A stretch of 6,178 bases of DNA from Methanobacterium sp. (GTDB lineage Archaea > Methanobacteriota > Methanobacteria > Methanobacteriales > Methanobacteriaceae): NCBI GenBank assembly GCA_009712615.1, contig WASR01000207.1:1-6178 (forward strand), written 5' to 3'. Below the pieces are notes generated by a model. It made no database searches, was not told the DNA's origin, and saw nothing but the letters and a program-made list of their open reading frames with translations. A program made the position numbers and the translations under genes. Below are positions 1 to 6,145 of the stretch, piece by piece. Numbering within the stretch: the stretch's first letter is position 1; every line of letters begins with the position of its first letter.

Positions 1-179
1 GCTACTGCGGTTTTATCCATTGCTTCTTCGATGTCGACATCTTCGAGAGCTGCAATTAATGCTTTAACTCTTGCGTCGTCTACTTCTGCGCCTGCTGCTT
101 CTAAAACCTTCTTCACATTTTCTTCGCTAATTTCCTGACCGGTTGTGTGCAATAACATTGCTGTGTATATATATTCCAT
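1..179 (-). CDS. rpl12: Ribosomal stalk protein L12 (archaeal P1 type), 5' part only
   Basis: This is the N-terminal dimerisation part of the archaeal L12/P1 stalk protein; the C-terminal half lies beyond base 1. 59 codons are visible, beginning [20 protein letters not shown] and continuing through the helical segment [21 protein letters not shown], typical of archaeal P1. The first ~60 residues of this family form the dimer that sits on the L10 spine helix. The missing part should hold the alanine-rich and acidic hinge and the GLGALFG-type tail that recruits elongation factors. The ATG at 179 is preceded by a near-perfect Shine-Dalgarno, GAGGTGAT, at 190-183. It follows rplP0 after 62 very AT-rich bases, and is probably co-transcribed with rpl1 and rplP0, as in the methanogen L1-L10-L12 operon. 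Family identity is clear; only completeness is unknown. Confidence 0.95.
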   Translation of the reverse strand, partial: MEYIYTAMLLHTTGQEISEENVKKVLEAAGAEVDDARVKALIAALEDVDIEEAMDKTAV

Positions 180-182
180 GAG

Positions 183-190
183 ATCACCTC
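183..190 (-). promoter_or_regulatory. Shine-Dalgarno of rpl12
   Basis: On the minus strand GAGGTGAT matches the complement of the archaeal 16S rRNA 3' end (AUCACCUCC). It lies four bases before the ATG at 179, and is among the strongest ribosome binding sites in the window. This fits the need to make several L12 copies per L10. The preceding 51 bases are nearly pure A/T and contain TATA-like strings, so an extra internal promoter for rpl12 cannot be excluded. Confidence 0.8.
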
Positions 191-241
191 AAAGTTTAAA
201 TTTTGTTTAGTTTTAATAAATTTTTTAAATTCAATTTTAAC

Positions 242-1243
242 TTAGCCAAATAGAGCTCCAAGACCTGCTGCTGCATCTCCTTCCTCTTCTTCAGCTTCTT
301 CTTCATCTTCTGGTTCTTCGTTGTTATCTTCCTTGGTTTCAACTTTAGCTGCAGTTGAACTCAATTTTTCTTTAAGCTCTTCATCGACAGCATTTTCATC
401 CTTGGCAGATACTTCTGATGCTACTGCAAGCATCTGTGCATATGCTTTGGCCAATAGGACGTCCCTTGTTTTTTCGTTTAATATTTCTGCGTTTAAAGCA
501 AGGTTCAATGACTGTGAAACAGCTTTCTGTATTATGAGTGGTGTAGATTCCTTGTTGAAGATTACAGCTTCGACTGATAAGTTCAGTGCTTGTGTAAATG
601 CTTTCTGGACATCTGCTAAAGTTTTTTCCTCGTCAACTGTCAATAGATCAGATGTGTAAATAGTTTCTGCTTCATAGGCAGCTCTGAGATCGATTCCTAC
701 TTCTAGTGGGAAAATTTCAAGCCTTGTAAGTATGCTTGCAACATCCCTAGGAATGACTTCTCCTGCTTCAACTATGACTTTATCATTGGTGATAACTATT
801 TTTCCCTTCTCTATCTTGGCAGGTATTCCTGCCTTTTGAAGTTCACCAAGTACGGGACCAGGTTTGAATGCAGTATCACCCTTAGGAACAATTATGTCCT
901 CTGGTGCTATACTTCCAGCCTTTGCAGGTGCTGGTGTTTTACTGCTCTCAAGAATCTTGTAAAGTTTAAATGGATTCATATTCGTGAATATTAGGGCTGG
1001 CTGCCCTTCCATGTAATCTTCGAGAGTTTCTATCTGGGCTTTTTCACTGTCGTTCAATGCAAGGCTCATTAAAGTTTTCCTTGACATTTTGAGAGTAGCA
1101 CTGTCTTTGAGTGTTCTTCGCATCTGTTGGAGCTGAGGGGCTGGTATATCTGCAAGGTTTGCCATACCCACAACTTCATAGCTGTTTATAAGTTCCTTGA
1201 GGTTTGCTACTTCATCTTTTTTCCATTCAGCAACATGAGGCAT
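242..1243 (-). CDS. rplP0: Large-subunit ribosomal protein L10 (acidic stalk protein P0)
   Basis: This is the stalk base protein that anchors L12 dimers to 23S rRNA in the GTPase centre. At 333 residues it has the usual archaeal/eukaryotic P0 length, unlike the ~165-residue bacterial L10. Residues 1-105 form the rRNA-binding domain ([35 protein letters not shown]). Residues ~108-185 are the archaeal/eukaryotic insertion domain ([30 protein letters not shown]). Residues ~200-290 are the helical spine for L12 dimers, and ~303-322 are almost entirely acidic. The protein ends [12 protein letters not shown], the tail shared with archaeal L12 that binds translational GTPases. The ATG at 1243 overlaps the rpl1 stop by one base (TAATG), so translation is probably coupled. 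A GAGGGTGGT ribosome site lies within the end of rpl1. Confidence 0.97.
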   Translation of the reverse strand: MPHVAEWKKDEVANLKELINSYEVVGMANLADIPAPQLQQMRRTLKDSATLKMSRKTLMSLALNDSEKAQIETLEDYMEGQPALIFTNMNPFKLYKILESSKTPAPAKAGSIAPEDIIVPKGDTAFKPGPVLGELQKAGIPAKIEKGKIVITNDKVIVEAGEVIPRDVASILTRLEIFPLEVGIDLRAAYEAETIYTSDLLTVDEEKTLADVQKAFTQALNLSVEAVIFNKESTPLIIQKAVSQSLNLALNAEILNEKTRDVLLAKAYAQMLAVASEVSAKDENAVDEELKEKLSSTAAKVETKEDNNEEPEDEEEAEEEEGDAAAGLGALFG

Positions 1244-1881
1244 TATACCACCCTCGCTACTGGGCCCATGGTTGTCTTAATGTACATGGACTTTATCTGA
1301 CTTCTGCCTTTCTCAAGTTTTTGATCCAGTATTTGAAGAATTGCTTCAATATTCTCAGCAATCTGTTCATCGTCCATGTCTTGCGACCCGACAATTGCCT
1401 GGATAACTGGCTGGTCTTTAATTCTTACTTTTGCTGTATTTTTTAATCTCTCCATCAGCGGTTCTGGTTTTGCTGATGCAGGAACTGGTTTTGGCATTTT
1501 CTTTCTAGGTCCTAAAACTGGTCCTAGGAATCTACCCACAAGTGGCATGAAATCTGCCTGGGCAACAAAGAAATCATTCTGGTTAGCAACTTTTTTAGCT
1601 GCTTTCCTGTCTTTACCAAAGCTTTCTAAACCTTCTTTGGTAATTACAAGGCTTGCACCAGCATTTTCTGCCTGAAGTGCCAGTTCTCCATCTGCAATAA
1701 AGACGACCGAAACGTCTTTACCACGACCATTTGGGAGAAATACTTCTTCGTCTATACGGTTTTCTGGCTTTTTCACGTCTAAATCCTTGATTTTTATAAC
1801 CACATCAATGGATTGTGTGAAGTTCCTCGGCTTTGAATCTTCTTTAGCCTTCTTCACCGCTTCCAATATCTCTTCTTTCAT
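1243..1881 (-). CDS. rpl1: Large-subunit ribosomal protein L1
   Basis: L1 is the protein of the mobile L1 stalk, which helps release tRNA from the E site. In methanogens it is also the translational repressor of its own operon. It has 212 residues, normal for archaeal L1. Visible signatures are [11 protein letters not shown] at 17-27, the central block [19 protein letters not shown] at 102-120 followed by [12 protein letters not shown], and the C-terminal TTMGPVARV. The ATG at 1881 is preceded by GGAGG at 1892-1888, six bases upstream. It opens the second ribosomal cluster (rpl1-rplP0-rpl12), separated from rpl11 by 196 bases, and its stop overlaps the next start. Codons 9-22 also encode what looks like an L1-binding RNA structure, described separately. 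Confidence 0.97.
   Translation of the reverse strand: MKEEILEAVKKAKEDSKPRNFTQSIDVVIKIKDLDVKKPENRIDEEVFLPNGRGKDVSVVFIADGELALQAENAGASLVITKEGLESFGKDRKAAKKVANQNDFFVAQADFMPLVGRFLGPVLGPRKKMPKPVPASAKPEPLMERLKNTAKVRIKDQPVIQAIVGSQDMDDEQIAENIEAILQILDQKLEKGRSQIKSMYIKTTMGPVARVV
1817..1857 (-). promoter_or_regulatory. Putative L1-binding autoregulatory RNA element inside rpl1
   Basis: In the rpl1 mRNA, 24 bases after the A of the ATG, GTGAAGAAGGCT (1857-1846) can pair with AGCCGAGGAACTTCAC (1832-1817). GTGAAG pairs with CTTCAC and GGCT with AGCC. The stems are separated by an asymmetric internal loop (AA opposite GAGGAA, bounded by a C) and capped by a 13-base loop. In Methanococcus relatives, L1 represses its mRNA by binding such a mimic of its 23S rRNA site about 30 bases into its own gene. 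From memory, the Methanocaldococcus element is GTGAAGGAGGCT...AGCCGAGAAACTTCAC, differing here at one base per strand. Part of the match is forced by the conserved peptide KPRNFTQ, but the paired codons for V9-A12 also fit. Binding is inferred, not shown. Confidence 0.65.
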
Positions 1882-1893
1882 CTAATTCCTCCA

Positions 1894-1916
1894 TGAACTT
1901 TAATTTCAAAAGTTCA
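1894..1916 (-). promoter_or_regulatory. Hairpin immediately before the rpl1 ribosome binding site
   Basis: TGAACTTT and AAAGTTCA form a perfect 8-bp stem with a 7-base loop. It ends one base before the GGAGG of rpl1. If the transcript starts upstream of 1916, this hairpin would sit directly beside the ribosome binding site. A TATA-like AAAAAATAATT at about 1930-1919 could instead start transcription near 1900, in which case the hairpin would not be in the RNA. The repeat is real; its role is unknown. Confidence 0.4.
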
Positions 1917-2008
1917 CACGAATTATTTTTTTCTATTGTGTTGTGTTCAATGATATGATTTGCCATATCTATGAAATTGAATCTGTGAAATGTTTTTGAT
2001 CTGTAATT

Positions 2009-2047
2009 ATGATCATTGAATTATCATTACATAAAAGCATGATCATT
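2009..2047 (-). repeat. Three near-identical 9-base repeats upstream of rpl1
   Basis: On the minus strand AATGATCAT occurs at 2047-2039 and 2017-2009, with the variant AATGATAAT at 2028-2020. The two perfect copies each contain the palindrome ATGATCAT. They flank a TATA-like CTTTTATGTAAT (2038-2027). That layout could be an operator around a promoter for rpl1-rplP0-rpl12, but the leader would then be about 120-130 bases and the TATA match is imperfect. Placement of the promoter here is inference. Confidence 0.35.
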
Positions 2048-2057
2048 CAGAACTGTA

Positions 2058-2077
2058 AACAAAAAAATGAAATAAAC
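2058..2077 (-). terminator. Oligo-T terminator after rpl11
   Basis: Directly after the rpl11 stop the minus strand reads GTTTATTTCATTTTTTTG, with an uninterrupted T7 at 2067-2061. Archaeal RNA polymerase terminates at such U-rich tracts without needing a hairpin. With the 196-base gap that follows, this supports ending the secE-spt5-rpl11 unit here, at least partly. Read-through into rpl1 remains possible. Confidence 0.5.
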
Positions 2078-3009
<932 letters not shown>

Positions 3010-3075
3010 ACTATCACTAACCTTCAAAAAATTTTATTAAATAGACTTTAAGTTAATTATTATGATCTTCAAATT

Positions 3076-3261
3076 TTATATACCGGATAAAAGCTGCGCT
3101 CCTATACTTATTATAAAACCTATGGCGCCTATTATAATGACACCTATTCCTGTTATTTTTGCTACGTTCAAAAATTCATCTCTGCCAGGCTTTCTGGATA
3201 CATGCAGAACTCTTTGACAGAGTTTTATAAAATCGACTAGAGACTTTTTATTCAAGTTCAT
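3076..3261 (-). CDS. secE: Protein translocase subunit SecE (Sec61 gamma)
   Basis: SecE is the small clamp subunit of the SecYE-beta translocon in the cytoplasmic membrane. It has 61 residues, normal for archaea. An amphipathic N-terminal helix (KSLVDFIKLCQRVLHVSRKP, residues 6-25) is followed by RDEFLNVAKIT and a single membrane segment at about 37-56 (ITGIGVIIIGAIGFIISIGA). RKPGRDEF is the family's characteristic turn before the membrane helix. The ATG at 3261 is chosen over an in-frame GTG at 3273, because a purine-rich GTGGG lies upstream of the ATG while nothing resembling a ribosome site precedes the GTG. A strong BRE/TATA sits about 90 bases upstream. The secE-spt5 order matches bacterial secE-nusG. 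Confidence 0.93.
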   Translation of the reverse strand: MNLNKKSLVDFIKLCQRVLHVSRKPGRDEFLNVAKITGIGVIIIGAIGFIISIGAQLLSGI

Positions 3262-3346
3262 GGAAATACCCACTTCAATTATAATTTATAGAGAATGAGA
3301 ATTTTTAAAATTTAGATAGATCACATTAGGAGGGTATGGGTTTAGA

Positions 3347-3361
3347 GATTTATAAACCTTT
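3347..3361 (-). promoter_or_regulatory. BRE/TATA promoter of the secE-spt5-rpl11 unit
   Basis: The minus strand reads AAAGGTTTATAAATC, an almost ideal archaeal BRE (AAAGG) plus TATA box (TTTATAAAT). Initiation is expected about 25 bases downstream, near 3327, leaving a leader of about 65 bases before the secE ATG. A second A/T box, CTATAAATTATAA (3291-3279), lies so close to secE that initiation from it would fall at or next to the ATG, giving a leaderless mRNA. Confidence 0.7.
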
Positions 3362-3411
3362 CCATTTAATGGAGATGGTAATCACTAAACTCAAAGGAAA
3401 GTAGGGTGGGG

Positions 3412-3448
3412 AATTAATTTTTGCGGGTTTTTCCCTTTAAAATTAATT
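3412..3448 (-). terminator. Long stem-loop just after ftsZ, possible 3' end
   Basis: AATTAATTTT and AAAATTAATT are perfect 10-base arms. Inside them GGG and CCC pair around a five-base loop, giving a nested hairpin of 37 bases starting ten bases after the ftsZ stop codon. The tract following it on the minus strand is C-rich rather than U-rich, so it is not a classic oligo-U terminator. It may define or protect the 3' end of ftsZ mRNA. Structure is seen in the sequence; function is inferred. Confidence 0.4.
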
Positions 3449-3458
3449 GAGGGTTGGT

Positions 3459-4607
3459 TTAAAAAACACCATCAATAAATTCTTCTAATGAAGATTCAGG
3501 AACACTTTCGCGTTGTTTTTCCTCGACGTATTCTTTTTCACCAGGCATTCCAAATATGTGTGGAGATTTAACACCTGCAACAACAATGGTTGTCCTGATG
3601 ACATTTTCTAGGTCTTCCTGTATCTGAGTACCCCATATTATGTTTGCATCTGGATCCAGTTCGTCTGCTACGATCTGAACCACCTTTTCAGCCTCATGTA
3701 ATGTGAGATCCGAACTTCCGCATATGTTTATGAGTGCTCCTTTAGCATTGGATATATCCAGATCCAGCAGCGGACTGTTCAAAGCTTCGTGAACAGATTC
3801 AATTGCCCTGTCTCCAGAGTCAGATTCACCCATTCCGATCATGGCCATGCCTGATCCCATCATGATGCTTCTGATATCTGCAAAGTCGAGACTAACCAAA
3901 CCAGGTTTGGTAATTAGCTCTGTTATTCCTTTAACAGCCCTTCCAAGGATCTCATCAGCAACCATGAATGCCTTGTTTATTGGCAAGTTTGGTGCTACTT
4001 CGAGCAGTTTATCGTTTGGAATGACTATAACGGTGTCTGCAGCTTCTTGAAGTTTTTCAAGACCTTTTTCTGCATTTTCGCGTCTTCTCAGTCCTTCAGC
4101 ACTGAATGGCATTGTGGCCACAGCGATTGTTAATGCGCCTATTTTTTTTGCTAACTTGGATATTACTGGTGCAGAACCTGTTCCAGTTCCACCACCTAAA
4201 CCACAAGTTACAAAGACCATATCTGCCCCGTCGAGCTTCTCCTTGATCTGCTCTTCGCTTTCTTCAGCACTTTCTTCCCCGATATCAGGTATTCCGCCTG
4301 CACCGAGTCCTCCGCATGTCGATCGTCCTATCAGTATCTTATGATCTGACTTGGAATAAAAGAGATCCTGTGCATCCGTGTTAACGGAAAGTGTGCCCGC
4401 ACCTTCGACTCCTATTTCCGCGAGTCTTGAAACTGTGTTATTTCCAGCCCCTCCAGTTCCTACAACGAAAATTTTAGCCCGGCTTCGTTGGATAATCTCT
4501 TTTAGATCGCTGTCGATGTTGTCGTCAAATGAATTGCGCTCTTCCATGGTTGATCTTTCCTTTCTTTTTTCAGATTCCTTTATGGTATTGTTTATAAGAG
4601 ATTTCAA
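3459..4607 (-). CDS. ftsZ: Cell division GTPase FtsZ
   Basis: FtsZ is the tubulin-like GTPase that polymerises into the cytokinetic ring. In 382 residues the GTP-binding elements are GTGGAGNN (50-57), NTDAQ (76-80), the tubulin signature [10 protein letters not shown] (138-147) and the T7 synergy loop SLDFAD (239-244). The usual T7 motif is NxDFxD; both aspartates are present but the leading Asn is Ser. After a linker rich in Glu the protein ends [11 protein letters not shown], a short conserved-looking tail where archaeal SepF would be expected to bind. The start chosen is TTG at 4607 with GGGGGT five bases upstream; its product ([12 protein letters not shown]) resembles the Methanocaldococcus N-terminus. 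An ATG at 4547 (MEERNS), with GGAAAG upstream, would give 362 residues. It has its own TATA box and is followed by secE. Confidence 0.95.
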   Translation of the reverse strand: MKSLINNTIKESEKRKERSTMEERNSFDDNIDSDLKEIIQRSRAKIFVVGTGGAGNNTVSRLAEIGVEGAGTLSVNTDAQDLFYSKSDHKILIGRSTCGGLGAGGIPDIGEESAEESEEQIKEKLDGADMVFVTCGLGGGTGTGSAPVISKLAKKIGALTIAVATMPFSAEGLRRRENAEKGLEKLQEAADTVIVIPNDKLLEVAPNLPINKAFMVADEILGRAVKGITELITKPGLVSLDFADIRSIMMGSGMAMIGMGESDSGDRAIESVHEALNSPLLDLDISNAKGALINICGSSDLTLHEAEKVVQIVADELDPDANIIWGTQIQEDLENVIRTTIVVAGVKSPHIFGMPGEKEYVEEKQRESVPESSLEEFIDGVF

Positions 4608-4660
4608 TTCCTACCCCCACAGCTAATGTTTTATTATGTTAATTGTGTTATTGGACCTAC

Positions 4661-4676
4661 TCATATTTAAAAGCAA
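4661..4676 (-). promoter_or_regulatory. TATA promoter of ftsZ
   Basis: The minus strand reads TTGCTTTTAAATATGA, an A/T box of archaeal type. Initiation about 25 bases downstream would be near 4641, leaving a leader of about 35 bases before the TTG at 4607. This spacing agrees with the longer FtsZ start. A palindrome lies about 50-80 bases upstream of the box. Confidence 0.55.
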
Positions 4677-4726
4677 CGGTATTTTTGGTCATAATTTACC
4701 GCTGAACTATGATTTTTAACCCTTAT

Positions 4727-4746
4727 CTTTCAATTCTAATTGAAAG
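4727..4746. promoter_or_regulatory. Perfect 9+2+9 palindrome between ftsZ and its upstream neighbour
   Basis: CTTTCAATT, two bases, then AATTGAAAG form a perfect inverted repeat. It is about 60 bases upstream of the ftsZ TATA box and about 90 bases past the stop of the upstream gene. It could be an operator for a dimeric regulator acting on ftsZ, or a hairpin at the 3' end of the upstream transcript. A shorter inverted repeat, ATCCAA...TTGGAT (4756-4775), lies beside it. Confidence 0.4.
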
Positions 4747-4812
4747 TTATGTACTATCCAATTCTGAACTTGGATGTTTTTCAAGTTTATGATGTGTGCA
4801 ATTTTGGGGAAA

Positions 4813-4833
4813 ATTTTGACAATAAAACCCTTC
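4813..4833 (-). terminator. Possible U-rich 3' end of the pyruvate kinase-like gene
   Basis: Just after the stop at 4838 the minus strand contains TTTT, then TTGTC, then another TTTT flanked by A's. Short U runs of this kind can terminate archaeal transcription. The signal is weak compared with the T7 after rpl11. Confidence 0.25.
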
Positions 4834-4837
4834 GAGA

Positions 4838-5407
4838 CTAAGGTCGGGGCATTGCAATTATTTCATTTATTTTGAGGTCAAAAAAATTTCCCATGTGGGC
4901 TGGCTTCAAAACAATGGCAGAATCTAAACCTTTTCCAGTTCCTCCAAGAGCGATAATTTCGGTGTCAGTTGGGATAAGCCCTGCATCTGCGGTCATTATT
5001 GATATTTCCACACCTACCTTAACTCCTTGTGAAAAAAGACGTAATGTGGCGGCTATAATTTCTACGGGAGTTATTCCCCCAACCTTATTTGATATGCCTC
5101 GACCAAATCCACTTAAAGAATGTGATCCAATGAATGTTTTGACTCCATTTTTTTCTAGTTCTGCCTTGTGTTCTGGTTCAAGTTCTATGATATCTTCACC
5201 CTTAAATCCTGAGTGGTGTGTGACATTTACGATGTTTAGTTCGGGATCATCCAGGGCCTTAACTAGTTTAACTGCAGAACTTCCAGATGCAGAAGCAACT
5301 ACAATATTTTTTATTCCAAGATCTTTCCTTCTGGTTTTCACGAGTTGGATCAGTTCATCGGTATTTTCTTTTCCAGGCCTTTCAAAGTACTGAATAGTTT
5401 TCTCCAT
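4838..5407 (-). CDS. Stand-alone pyruvate kinase C-terminal (alpha/beta) domain protein
   Basis: This 189-residue protein belongs to the family of isolated pyruvate kinase C-terminal domains. It resembles Archaeoglobus AF0103, whose structure was described as a putative pyruvate kinase alpha/beta domain (recalled, not searched). [16 protein letters not shown] (34-49) matches the phosphate-binding loop region of that domain, where pyruvate kinases bind their sugar-phosphate effector. Also visible are [17 protein letters not shown] (95-111), [16 protein letters not shown] (131-146), [20 protein letters not shown] (152-171) and the tail EIIAMPRP. The catalytic barrel is absent, so pyruvate kinase activity is not expected. 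The function is unknown, perhaps ligand sensing. The ATG at 5407 is chosen because GGAG lies nine bases upstream; the ATG at 5416 directly abuts that GGAG. It ends 230 bases before ftsZ and has its own promoter candidate. Confidence 0.85.
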   Translation of the reverse strand: MEKTIQYFERPGKENTDELIQLVKTRRKDLGIKNIVVASASGSSAVKLVKALDDPELNIVNVTHHSGFKGEDIIELEPEHKAELEKNGVKTFIGSHSLSGFGRGISNKVGGITPVEIIAATLRLFSQGVKVGVEISIMTADAGLIPTDTEIIALGGTGKGLDSAIVLKPAHMGNFFDLKINEIIAMPRP

Positions 5408-5440
5408 AAAATTCATCTCCTTTTTTTAGGTTTAAGATCT

Positions 5441-5469
5441 AATCTCATTAATTCTCAAAATCTCATTAA
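5441..5469 (-). repeat. 11-base direct repeat in the leader/promoter of the pyruvate kinase-like gene
   Basis: TTAATGAGATT occurs twice on the minus strand, at 5469-5459 and 5451-5441, 18 bases apart. The copies sit just downstream of the TATA-like box at 5483-5471, across the expected transcription start. A repressor site there would block initiation, but in such AT-rich DNA chance is a fair alternative. Confidence 0.35.
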
Positions 5470-5470
5470 C

Positions 5471-5483
5471 ATTATAATATACG
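5471..5483 (-). promoter_or_regulatory. TATA-like box of the pyruvate kinase-like gene
   Basis: The minus strand reads CGTATATTATAAT. Initiation about 25 bases downstream would fall near 5452, giving a leader of roughly 45 bases to the ATG at 5407. It is the best A/T box in the gap, but other A/T-rich strings exist. Confidence 0.4.
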
Positions 5484-5706
5484 TTTACAGTGATGTAATT
5501 GTCTATCATATTTCAGATATTGTTGCTTCAGATTGTGAGATTTGGATATGTTTGGGCTTTATAAGAAACTGATATGAACCAATCTTCAGGTTTTTAATTT
5601 TAGATTCAAGAATCAAACAATACTCCTTAAATTCTTATTAATCTTCATAAAGATTTTGGTTTTATTGTCATGGTTGAGTTGGTTGAGCATGGGCTGAAAT
5701 CAACCA

Positions 5707-6075
5707 TTAGAGATGAGACTCCTTTAATTCAACTATTAAAATATATTTTCCTGGATCAAGATTACCTGTGTTGATCTTAGTGGTTGCCTTGCCTTTGAAA
5801 TGTTTTGTCATCTCTTTCTTCTCTAACACTTCAACATGATCCTCAGTGTACAAGTGGAAGTAAAGATCGTCATTGTTCATTGGATTATCCCATAGGCCAT
5901 CAATATAGTTTTCAGTCCATAACTGTGCTGTTACACTCACTGTGTCTCCTTGATTACATGTAATTGGACTTACACTATCCAAATGGGTATTAAGGGTTGT
6001 TGCAGATGCTGCAGGTGAAGCTACCATGATTGTAAACACAAACAGCATCATTAGTTTTGAAATTTTTCCTTTCAT
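5707..6075 (-). CDS. Small secreted Ig-like (beta-sandwich) protein, function unknown
   Basis: This 122-residue protein has a clear Sec signal peptide: KGKISK, a hydrophobic core LMMLFVFTIMVA, and SPAASA followed by a predicted cut before T26. The mature ~97 residues alternate short hydrophobic strands: ITCNQGDTVSVTAQLW (38-53), DDLYFHLYTEDHVEVLEK (69-86), KGKATTKINT (94-103) and a last strand LDPGKYILIVELKES (106-120). The pattern NQGDTVSVTAQL plus a closing LDPGKYILIV is typical of bacterial/archaeal Ig-like domains found in adhesin-like surface proteins. Here a single domain stands alone with no visible membrane anchor or sorting tail, so it may be released or bound to another surface protein. 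The ATG at 6075 has GAGGGAG upstream and a TATA box at the right distance; an in-frame start at 6132 would lie in that TATA box. No family name is claimed. Confidence 0.75.
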   Translation of the reverse strand: MKGKISKLMMLFVFTIMVASPAASATTLNTHLDSVSPITCNQGDTVSVTAQLWTENYIDGLWDNPMNNDDLYFHLYTEDHVEVLEKKEMTKHFKGKATTKINTGNLDPGKYILIVELKESHL

Positions 6076-6128
6076 TTTATTCTCCCTCAATATTAATGAA
6101 ATTGAACAGTTTAAATTTAAAAGTTGAA

Positions 6129-6145
6129 TCATATAAAATTAACTA
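6129..6145 (-). promoter_or_regulatory. TATA promoter of the secreted-protein gene
   Basis: The minus strand reads TAGTTAATTTTATATGA, with the TATA core TTTATATG at 6137-6130. Initiation would be near 6107, giving a leader of about 30 bases with the GAGGGAG ribosome site before the ATG at 6075. The element argues against the longer N-terminus. Confidence 0.6.

Larger units (their letters stand above)
5408..5706. other. 299-base gap before the pyruvate kinase-like gene
   Basis: No convincing gene lies here. It holds a TATA-like box and an 11-base direct repeat close to the downstream gene, and two inverted repeats nearer the secreted-protein gene. These are ATGGTTGA...TCAACCAT (5670-5707, overlapping that gene's stop) and AATCTT-CATA-AAGATT (5640-5655). 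A minus-strand frame at 5616-5506 (TTG start, 36 codons, with AAGGAG six bases upstream) is too short and lacks recognisable similarity, so it is not called a gene. Confidence 0.6.

Noticed and set aside
321..659. Plus-strand frames opposite L10, L1, L11 and FtsZ (for example 321-659, 1376-1675, 2271-2594, 3841-4050)
   Set aside because: All are antisense to well-identified conserved genes and have no ribosome site or recognisable domain.
3262..3273. secE start at the GTG at 3273
   Set aside because: No ribosome site precedes it, and the four extra residues are not typical of the family; the ATG at 3261 is better placed.
4872..5393. Long plus-strand open frame (173 codons) opposite the pyruvate kinase-like gene
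   Set aside because: It is antisense to a gene with clear family motifs and a ribosome site. Its product is Ser/Pro/Ile-rich low-information sequence with no ribosome site, as expected for a reverse-complement shadow.
5408..5416. Pyruvate kinase-like gene start at the ATG at 5416
   Set aside because: That ATG directly abuts the GGAG ribosome site, leaving no spacer. The ATG at 5407 has a nine-base spacer and matches the family N-terminus.
4817..5670. 13-base inverted repeat TGACAATAAAACC flanking the pyruvate kinase-like gene (4817-4829 and 5658-5670), as in a mobile element
   Set aside because: One 13-base match between strands is not unlikely by chance in about 6 kb of AT-rich DNA. There is no transposase and no target duplication, and the matches stop abruptly.
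6076..6132. N-terminal extension of the secreted protein from an in-frame start at 6132
   Set aside because: It would put 19 residues ahead of a textbook signal peptide, has no ribosome site, and overlaps the TATA box. The ATG at 6075 has GAGGGAG upstream.
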